DNA of 22,176 nt, from positions 472,890-495,065 of the forward strand of contig GG745357.1 in NCBI GenBank assembly GCA_000151295.1, read 5' to 3'. A program made the position numbers and the translations under genes. A model generated the notes under the pieces. It saw only the letters and a program-made list of their open reading frames with translations. It was not told where the DNA came from and searched no databases. Each line of letters begins with the position of its first letter. The first letter of the stretch is position 1. Positions 11,801-18,580 of this stretch are shown in pieces. This DNA comes from Allomyces macrogynus ATCC 38327 (taxonomy: Eukaryota; Blastocladiomycota; Blastocladiomycetes; Blastocladiales; Blastocladiaceae).

Positions 11801-12044
11801 TTAATGTGATGCTCTCACTCTGTAGAACATCAGCCAATACAACATTCAGCCCAACGACCTCGCGCAGGTGCTCTCGTCGGACGACCGCGTGCAGGCCTAC
11901 ATCATCTTTATCGGTACGCTGGCCGACCAGGCCGAGCAATTGCGCAAGGCAATGCCGGGCAAGGCCTTCAGTTGCCTCGACACGCGGCAGCTGCCACACA
12001 TCATGAAGCGCATCTTCACGGGCATGGTCCGCTCCAACCTGTAA
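5864..12044 (+). CDS. VWA8: VWA8: AAA+ ATPase with C-terminal von Willebrand A domain
   Basis: This is the orthologue of VWA8, a large dynein/midasin-like AAA+ ATPase that is mitochondrial in animals. Exons: 5864-6028, 6082-6149, 6220-6276, 6347-6472, 6544-8285, 8359-8555, 8635-10318, 10386-10867, 10946-11090, 11164-11275, 11353-11411, 11486-11751, 11826-12044. They sum to 5322 nt, 1773 codons plus TAA, with no break; human VWA8 is about 1900 residues. Three AAA modules are visible: a degenerate first P-loop (LLGPPDGRMRS, about residue 75) with Walker B ILILDGVQ; GGKGAGKS near residue 387 with VAVLDGVE; and GNQGVGKNK near residue 719, split by an intron, with HVLVVDEADK. Also conserved are NNLLENREMALEDGRFLV, VLANRPGFPFLGNDFF and NYPYSTRE. 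A Gly/Lys/Glu-rich linker lies near residues 1404-1445. The VWA domain near 1590 has the MIDAS motif DLSAS split by intron 10. The start ATG at 5864 has good context (accATGG). No clear presequence is seen. Confidence 0.95.
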
Positions 12045-12930
12045 TGCTATTGATGCAAATGCAAAGGATTCGTAGACGGACGGCCGTGTTTTGATGAATG
12101 CTTACCATGAAGACTCAGTTTGTCAGAAGAACTGCTCGATCGAGTTTTGGATGTGGCAAACACGATTGAGCAATCCAACGAGCCAATGGCAGCCAAACAC
12201 AAATCACCACAACTCACTCAAATGATTGTTCTCTTTCTCCTCATCCTCTCGACCCTCATCTTCTCGCTCACAAGCTGTCTTGCACAAAACAAGGTCGACT
12301 TTGCGCCTGATCTCCTTCACTTTACCACGAGACAACCGAATACACGAGTTGTCGCGCTTCCGCAGAAAAGTGTGCGTACCTCCTTGTCCTGGTGCATTGA
12401 CGTCGCGGAATCGTTCTCGGCTGCACTGAAGCTGGATCCCATCACGCTCGAGAGAACGGCGGCGAGAGGAAGGGCGCGTGGTGATGCACCGTACAAAGCC
12501 TTCCTGCTCGAGGCGAAGGAGCAGGCGGTGTCCTGTGGGCTTGGCGCGGATGGTTGGCGATCCAAAACGCGTGTTGCGGAAGAAGAAGATGGCCGGTGCG
12601 CACGGATGGCCAACGTTTGGCCGAGCGAAGCACGGTCGTTAAACTGTCTCTTCGCGCCGATGCGTCGTTCTCTTGCGCTTTCCATCCAGTAACGCAAATG
12701 AGTGACGTGGACGAACTGCGGTGGATGCGCGGATGCCATGACTGTCGTGAGCACGTGTTATGCCAAAGCGCGTCTTGACCCCATGTAGAACCTCTGCTCT
12801 CTTCGCCACCGCCATTTTTGAACAGCGCCAACGTCGTCGAATTTATAATCTTCAGCACAACGCGATCGGCACGCCCGCCGACGACGCAACTGCCAGCAAT
12901 ACCAGTACATCCTGCGCCCAATCCAGCAAA
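12045..12930. other. Intergenic region between VWA8 and CAPZB
   Basis: These 886 bp hold no recognised gene. They contain the VWA8 3' flank, a pyrimidine-rich stretch at about 12225-12270, the weak ORF listed separately, and the CAPZB promoter and leader before 12931. The composition is mixed, and both strands have open frames of 140-160 codons over 12222-12754, so open reading alone is not informative here. Confidence 0.4.
12222..12692 (+). CDS. Weakly supported ORF with signal-peptide-like N-terminus
   Basis: I do not recognise this ORF. From the ATG at 12222 it encodes 156 residues starting MIVLFLLILSTLIFSLTSC, a strongly hydrophobic stretch followed by LAQNKVDF, which resembles a signal peptide with cleavage near LA|QN. 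The rest is a soluble Arg/Ala-rich sequence with four scattered cysteines and no known motif. An in-frame ATG 36 bases upstream (12186) would add MAAKHKSPQLTQ. The hydrophobic run is encoded by a pyrimidine-rich tract, which gives Leu/Phe/Ser by composition alone, and the opposite strand is also open. It may well be spurious. Confidence 0.22.
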   Translation: MIVLFLLILSTLIFSLTSCLAQNKVDFAPDLLHFTTRQPNTRVVALPQKSVRTSLSWCIDVAESFSAALKLDPITLERTAARGRARGDAPYKAFLLEAKEQAVSCGLGADGWRSKTRVAEEEDGRCARMANVWPSEARSLNCLFAPMRRSLALSIQ

Positions 12931-13986
12931 ATGGTGCGAGCCCGCCTGCCTGCGTGCCGTACCAGCATGAGCGCCACCGCTCACGCGACCCGCTTGCACG
13001 CCTTGCCACGCCCCCGTCACGCCATGTAGCCCGAGCAGCTCGACTGTGCGCTCGATCTGATGCGGCGGTTGCCGCCGCAACACGTCGAGGCCAACCTCGC
13101 GCGCGTCGTCGACCTCGTGCCAGACTTGACCGAGGACCTGCTCTCGTCAGTGGACCAGCCACTCAAGACGCTGACCTGCGCTGCCTCGGGCCGTGCCTAC
13201 CTGATCTGCGACTACAACCGCGACGGCGACAGTTACCGGTCCCCTTGGTCAAATGAGTACGACCCGCCCTTGCCCGACGGCGCCGTCCCCTCTCCCGATC
13301 TTCGCAAGCTCGAGGAGGCGGCCAATGCCGCGTTTGACACGTACCGTGAGCTCTACTTTGAGGGCGGCGTGAGCTCCGTCTACATGTGGGATCTCGACGA
13401 AGGGTTTGCGTGCGTCGTGCTGATCAAGAAGAGTATGCGCTCGATGCCTTGCGGCTTTGAAGTGCCTGGGTTGGCCGAGACTGACTGGCGGCGCTCGTGT
13501 ATAGCTACTGACGCCGAGGGCACCAGCGCTGCCTGGGACTCCATCCACGTATTCGAGGTCGTCGAGCACCAGAACCGCGTCGCGCACTACAAGCTGACGT
13601 CGACCGTCCTGCTTTCGCTCGCCGGCTCTACTGCCAACGACACGCCCGGGTCCATCAACCTGTCGGGGTCGCTCACGCGCCAGGTACGGCGCATCCCGTT
13701 CATGACCCTCTGCGTGAATCGGAGACCTGACCTCTTCCATCTTCCCACCCAACAGGAGGAAAAGGACATGGTCGTTGACGACAAGGGCGCGCACGTCGCC
13801 AACCTCGGCCGCATGGTCGAGGATATGGAGTTCAAGCTGCGCGACGCCCTGAAAAACGTCTACTTTGACAAGACGCGCGACATTGTCAACGACGTGCGGT
13901 CTGAGCGCGACCTCGCGGCCGTCGCCAAGGAGAGCCTCATGCGCAACGAGCTGTTTGCCAAGCTCTCGGCGCGTAAGGCGCATTGA
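12931..13986 (+). CDS. CAPZB: F-actin-capping protein subunit beta
   Basis: This is the beta subunit of the heterodimeric CapZ (Cap1/Cap2) complex, which binds the barbed ends of actin filaments. Exons 12931-12933 (ATG only), 13030-13432, 13505-13683 and 13756-13986 give 271 codons plus TGA, the normal family length. After splicing the protein begins [18 protein letters not shown]. It retains [59 protein letters not shown] and [11 protein letters not shown], all hallmarks of the subunit. Intron 1 (12934-13029, 96 nt) starts directly after the ATG with GTGCGA and ends in TAG. Introns 2 (13433-13504) and 3 (13684-13755) are both 72 nt and stop-free, so an unspliced reading looks open but carries two 24-residue insertions absent from the family. 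The nearest upstream ATG contiguous with exon 2 (13024) is followed at once by TAG, which supports the split start. Confidence 0.94.
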
Positions 13987-14290
13987 TTGATTGATTCCCT
14001 ATCCTCGTCAGGCATTGTGGTTGGTCGAGGGATTTGCACTTGATTTTGGATTTTTTGTGACCGCAACGTTTTGATTCGCTGCTCAGGAATCGTCGCGACC
14101 TTCAAGTATGAGGTTACGCATCACAATAGTCGATCAATAGGCGTGGTCCAAACAGGTAGAGGAAACGAAACAGTGGAACACGGTCAACAGTCTCTCGGCT
14201 TCAGCCAAGACCTGATCCACTTCGAGGCTCAAATCGTCAAATGAAGAACTGCCTCATCCACCACAAGGTTATTATGAATTCCAACGGAGG
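13987..14290. other. 3' flank of CAPZB
   Basis: No gene is seen. The stop codon of CAPZB overlaps a short TTGA tandem run (13983-13996), after which the sequence is A+T-richer and has no protein-like frame. Confidence 0.4.
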
Positions 14291-14292
14291 AA

Positions 14293-14701
14293 ACGACAAG
14301 ACAAGCGTTGCCGATCGGTTTCGTGCCCGAACAACTAGCGCCGATGGGAGACTCGACTGGCCTCGTGTGTGACCATCAGGTTCTGTCTGGGCGACAAGGA
14401 GCCTCTGCAACGTGATCGAACCTACGAAGACTTGAAAGACCATCAATGACGAAATCGGATGTCTGCCCTGCGTATCGGCGGCAGCTCTCTCAGACCATGG
14501 CTGGGAATGACACGGTGGGTTGGCGTTGCGACCAGAGATGGACTGAAGGCAGCGCAGGTGAGACCTGGAAGGTGAACCTGAACCGCTCGAAGCGGTAACA
14601 ATGACGAATTCGGACGTTTGTCCCTCGTGTCGGCGGCAGCTCCCCAGGTAACCTGGCTGGGTATGATACGAGGGGTGGGCGTTGCGACCAGAGTTGCTCT
14701 G
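14293..14701. repeat. Degenerate tandem repeat, unit about 155 bp, two clear and one faint copy
   Basis: Two clear copies lie at 14443-14545 and 14598-14701; their first ATGACGAA blocks start at 14446 and 14601, a period of 155 bp. Shared blocks include CGGCGGCAGCTC, CTGGG and GCGTTGCGACCAGAG. A fainter third copy at about 14293-14391 keeps an ATGGGAG...GACCATCAG core with the same spacing of 153-159 bp. In the plus frame the clear copies read TKSDVCPAYRRQL and TNSDVCPSCRRQL and then a segment ending RCDQ; five of the first seven differences fall at third codon positions. The plus frame is later broken by an indel and stops. On the minus strand the whole block stays open (14237-14857, 206 codons from an ATG), but that product is Ser/Arg-rich and unfamiliar. 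It could be a relic of a Cys-motif gene or a non-coding satellite-like repeat. Confidence 0.6.
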
Positions 14702-14939
14702 TGAGTTGGCGAAGGGAGAGCGGATGCGGGTGGCCTTTTGGCTTTCGTTAAGGGACTGGAAATGGTGTTTTTCGAGCATGTTGGTGGGATTTGCTTCGAT
14801 GCACCGCGCTCGTGTGTGTGGAAATTCGTGTGTAAGGATTAGCATCATCGTCTTCATCCAGACACGATGAAATGATTACACTTGATGACAAATTATGATC
14901 CTTGACTTGGTACAGTGGCTTGTACTGACTGGATGGTGA
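14702..14939. other. A+T-rich spacer
   Basis: I see no supported gene here. The composition is A+T-richer, with several short stop-interrupted frames on both strands. Confidence 0.35.
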
Positions 14940-15420
14940 TATGGTACCCCTGTGCGACGCGCTCACGAACCGGCTCACACAGCTCGAGCTGTTCAAGGTG
15001 TCTGAAATGGTATGACCGATTTGGATGCCGTCATGCTCGTATCGGCCTTGCCGTGGCCGTTCCAGGCTCTCGTAGTGCACATGTCTGGCAGCGGCAAGGC
15101 TCAGGGGAAGGCGGCGCGCCTGCTTGGGTTCTTGCTACATGATGTCCAATGTGGATTCGTACCCGCTCCTGCTCTCGGCAGTGGAAGCGCGTGCGGCCGG
15201 AGCCCTTTAGCGCTTCCAGCCCCTCCGGCCATTGAAGTCGGCGAGCCAAACGTGGATCGTCGTGCTCGCCCTGCAGCCGCTCCACGGTGCGGTGCAGGTC
15301 GTGCAGGTATTGGTAGACGGCGTCTTTTTGGAACGTGCGGATCAGGAGCTACGCGAGAAGAGAAACGGGTGTGAAGGTATCTGTCGACTATGGGCACTTT
15401 CTTTGATTTCCTTGTGAGCG
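14940..15420. pseudogene. GC-rich coding-like relic, strand uncertain
   Basis: This block has the high GC and GC3 of the window's real genes, but no long clean frame. On the minus strand a piece downstream of a good acceptor (CTTCTCGCGTAG, about 15353) reads LLIRTFQKDAVYQYLHDLHR and continues into ERLQGEHDD; another minus frame has IHVWLADFNGRRGWKR followed by a stop. On the plus strand VPLCDALTNRLTQLELFK (near 14944) and SASQTWIVVLALQPLHG (near 15240) are also plausible. Stops and frame changes interrupt all of them. I do not recognise a family. A decayed gene, or an intron-rich gene whose exons I cannot assemble, both fit. Confidence 0.35.
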
Positions 15421-15820
15421 TCATTCTTGGTCAAAGCCGATCGCATCTCTGTCGCGAATGGAAGCCTCTTTCGCCAATTTTGTTCATACTTGATCACATG
15501 GCCGCCACAAGGCAACAGAAATGCTGATGGTTCGCGCTTATAGGATTACTCTCCAAAATTCCGAAAGTTTTGGGCAATGGTTAACGGTTAACGGAATGTG
15601 ATGCTGTGAAGATCCTTGCTGGCGATTGCCAATATTGTCATGCCATACTCGATCGCATGACCCATATTATTCAAGGACAGATAACAATATCATTGTGGTT
15701 GGTCCAGGATCTTGGTATGTCGCAGCCGATCTACTTCTTTGGCACCTGCTGCTGAGAAATAAATACACGATGGAGTTGAGTTGACACGTTGGAGCTTATG
15801 GTTGCGACCACGCTTTGAAC
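15421..15820. other. A+T-rich intergenic stretch
   Basis: No gene is seen. It contains a tandem GGTTAAC pair at 15579-15594 and a short imperfect inverted repeat, CCAAAATTCCG...TTTTGG, at about 15553-15573. Composition and stop density are those of non-coding DNA. Confidence 0.45.
15579..15594. repeat. Tandem GGTTAAC pair
   Basis: The heptamer GGTTAAC occurs twice followed by GG. Each GTTAAC is itself a palindrome. It lies in non-coding DNA and its function is unknown; it may be chance. Confidence 0.5.
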
Positions 15821-15994
15821 ATGATGTCCTTCCTCATTTTCATTGTCGGACTTGCGATCAATCTTTGGCTGGCGAGTGTGTGGACAACGGTCGCTGTGGC
15901 GGAAATGTGTTACGCACGACGCAACGCACGATTACACGATCAAGGACATGAGTTGCGACAATCTATTTTGGACATGCTATTCTCTCGCATTTGA
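15821..15994 (+). CDS. Candidate 57-residue single-pass membrane protein
   Basis: The frame starts with two ATGs (MMSFLIFIVGLAINLWLASV), giving one hydrophobic segment of about 18-20 residues at the N-terminus. A short loop follows (WTTVAVAEMCYARRNAR), then a charged, possibly amphipathic helix (LHDQGHELRQSILDMLFSRI), then TGA. It lies alone in otherwise non-coding DNA and has A at -3 of the first ATG. I recognise no family. Membrane microproteins of this shape are common but so are chance ORFs of this length, and codon use is less GC3-rich than in the neighbouring genes. Confidence 0.25.
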   Translation: MMSFLIFIVGLAINLWLASVWTTVAVAEMCYARRNARLHDQGHELRQSILDMLFSRI

Positions 15995-16241
15995 CCTGAA
16001 AGACGAGCGCATCCCGACCTGATACATCGCGTCCTCATCGCTCCATCTTGCTGATGGTGAGGTGTGGATGGTGAGTTGCGTGTGCCCTATTGAGCTCTGC
16101 CATAGAATCCGTAAACCGAAGGTTCAGGTTTTGCGATGCAACAGCTCGGCGATGGCAAGCGCTGGGAATGCTGCGGTTGCAACAGACCAATGACAAAACT
16201 ATCTCATCGTAAATGATTGCACCTCAACCACAACCGCATCC
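15995..16241. other. 3' flank of the M17 peptidase gene
   Basis: No gene is seen in these 247 bp. They lie downstream of the minus-strand peptidase stop and probably contain its 3' untranslated region. Confidence 0.4.
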
Positions 16242-18202
16242 CTACGCATCCGCGCCCTCCGCCCCCTCCTCGACAATCGGCTCCTCCCCGACAAGCCGCA
16301 CCAACTCCATCAACAACCGCGTCGGCCTCCCCGACATCCCCTTGACATTATACGCCCCCTCAGGCGCGCCATAATGCATGACCCCGGCAATATCCACATG
16401 CGCCCACGCCGGCGCCTTCCCCGCCTGCACGACCGGATGCGTTTCGTTCTCGCCCTCCACTTTCGCTGTCCCGACCTCCGGGTCCGCCGGCGCGAGGAAC
16501 TGTTTCAAGAAAATCGCCGCCGTGCACGCCCCCGCCGACCGGTCGCCCGCGTTCTTCAAATCGGCAACGTGCGACTTCATCGCGTCCAAGTACCCGTCGT
16601 CCAGCGGCATTCGCCAGGCCTTATCGCCCGTCACCTGCGCGGCGCGCGCGAACCGCGTCCAGAGCGCGTCCGAGGTGGTGAAGACGCCCGAGTATTGCCG
16701 GCCGAGCGCCACGTCCATGGCGCCAGTCAGGGTGGCCACGTCAATGATGGCTGAGCGTGCGTGGAAGGAGGTCGCGTGGAAGAGGGCGTCGCCGAGCAAG
16801 AGGCGGCCTTCGGCGTCGGTGTTGTCGATTTCGATGGTCAGACCGTTGGCCGCACGGACCACGTCGCCGGGCTTTGTGGCCGAGGACGAGGGCATGTTTT
16901 CGCAGAGCGGGATAAGCGCGGTTACGTTGACGCGCGCGCCGAGACGCGCGAGACCGTGGACGGCCGAGAGGACGGTCGCGGCGCCGCCCATGTCGCCCTA
17001 GAGCCGGAGGAATCGGGTGGTGAGGGCGTGTGCTGGTACCGAAACAATTGCGAAAGAATTAGTACCTTCATCATGGCCATCCCCGCCGACGGCTTGATAC
17101 TGATACCGCCCGAATCAAACGTGACCCCCTTGCCAACCAACACCACATCCACGGGCTGGTCTTCGCCGCGGCCGCGGTAATGCACCTCGACATACTGCAG
17201 CGGCTCCTTGGAACCCTTGGCGACCGCATGAAACGCGTGCATCCCGGCACCCAGCACCCACTTTTCATCCCGCACGACCACTTCCGTATTCGGCATCCAC
17301 CGTTAAACTCGGTCACCGCCGTCTCGGCAAACAACCGCGGCGTCATCAAAATCGCCGGCCGATTCTATGAGCGACCGCGGCACGTTCTGCGCCTGCGCGT
17401 AGAATCATCCCCGCGCTTTTAGTCTGCTGACAGGGTCGCGGGCCGGCCGTCGCGGTCAAGCGGGACAAAGTGGAGCGGCGGGAGGGCCGCGTCGCGCACA
17501 CGGTCAGCGGCTTTCTTGGTCTTGAGGTGGTCGAACGAATAGGTGGCGAGGACGGCGCCTTCGGCACGCGCATGGTCCGTCGGGGTCGTGGGGAGGAACG
17601 GCTCGATGGCAATCGTGCGCGCGCCGGTGTCCTTGAGCGCCTTGACGCCGATTGCGGCCTGTTCCGGTAACTATGCGTGAGCGAAACCGGGATCGATCGT
17701 TCCCCATCACAGCACAAGGACGTACCGCTCGCCGCGCACGTTCTGCAGGCTCATCCACCACCCCCTCCTTGCCCTTTTCCTCGCCGACCGGCCGCTTCCC
17801 GAGCCCCACCACCGCGACGCGCGGCGGCACTTCGTCGAGCACCGGTTCCCCGACATGGTCGAGCGCCGAGACCGCCGGGTAGAGCACGCGGCATTCGCCA
17901 GCGTTCCCACGGAACCCCGAGTGCTCGAGCTGCATGAAGAGCGCGTGGTGCGCGCGCTCGTTGACGGCCAGTGCGGCGGCCGTCAGGTGCTCGAGCGAGG
18001 GGCGTTCCCCGGCGTAGCAACCGACAACGGCGCCGTCGATGCGCGGTTCTGGTGGCGGGGGCGGCACGGATGCGGACGACGAAGTGGGGTTGCGCTTGGC
18101 GGGCTCGTTGGTCGTCGTGTACGGGCGGAAGGCGGGTCGGATCGTGGGTACGGCACAGGCGCGCCGGCGCAGGGCCGCGGCGGCGGCGGCGGTGCGGATC
18201 AT
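16242..18202 (-). CDS. LAP3: M17 leucyl aminopeptidase, probably mitochondrial, with frame lesions
   Basis: This is a hexameric zinc aminopeptidase of the cytosol-aminopeptidase family, which releases N-terminal residues from peptides. The ATG at 18202 starts MIRTAAAAAALRRRACA, an Arg/Ala-rich, acid-free N-terminus like a mitochondrial presequence. Exons: 18202-17726; 17658-17066, probably with a further 74-nt intron at 17393-17466; 16997-16242. Introns 17659-17725 and 16998-17065 have GTACGT and GTACTA donors. Metal and active-site motifs are intact: KGVTFDSGGISIKPSAGM (about residue 310), DMGGAA, and NTDAEGRLLLGDAL (about 386), followed by LTGAMDVALG and GMSGRPTRLL. With the 74-nt intron the model closes at 583 codons. 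However, between SLIES (about 17362) and PNTEVVVRDEKW (about 17297) the conserved LMTPRLFAETAV-like block is one frame out: one extra base near 17354-17362 and one missing near 17297-17307, with a TAA if read straight through. This is either a recent pseudogene or a base error. Confidence 0.88.
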
Positions 18203-18580
18203 GGTGGTTGGTCGTGCAGCGGGTCGCGCTCGCAGGGTTGGTCTGGGCGCGTCGTTGAGGTGCTCGTGCAACGGCGATTGCGATTCGCGAGCAGCGTGTG
18301 TTGATGTGGGTGTGCGGGGGAGCAGGCGGATGGATGTGACAGAAAAGTCAGGCAAGGTTAGCCGCGAGACGCTGCGAGACGTGCCAGGGTTTCATGACAC
18401 GTGCCGCTGCAAGAGGCTCGGACAGAACGCGGACACGCACCGGCGGTCGCGACCGACAGGGCCCCATCTCTCGCTCGACAGCAGCTCGCGCTCCCCGAAT
18501 CGGATCCTTGCATCGGCCAGCTGCATCCTGAACCATTGTGGACGGCGAACCACGTCGGACCAGCCCCAGGAAACCAGCTC
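18203..18580. promoter_or_regulatory. Divergent promoter between the M17 peptidase and the FKBP-like gene
   Basis: The 378 bp between two head-to-head start codons (18202 minus, 18581 plus) must hold one or both promoters. The plus frame of the FKBP-like gene stays open back to about 18401 but has no ATG there, so 18581 is the first usable start. I see no TATA-like box. Confidence 0.4.

Noticed and set aside
13024..13029. ATGTAG directly before the CAPZB body as a start with a nonsense mutation
   Set aside because: The hexamer serves as the 3' end of an intron (acceptor TAG), and a spliced ATG at 12931-12933 restores the expected N-terminus without any lesion.
15069..15100. GSGKAQGK on the plus strand as a P-loop
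   Set aside because: There is no Walker B or other motif nearby, the frame is short and broken, and the opposite strand is equally open.
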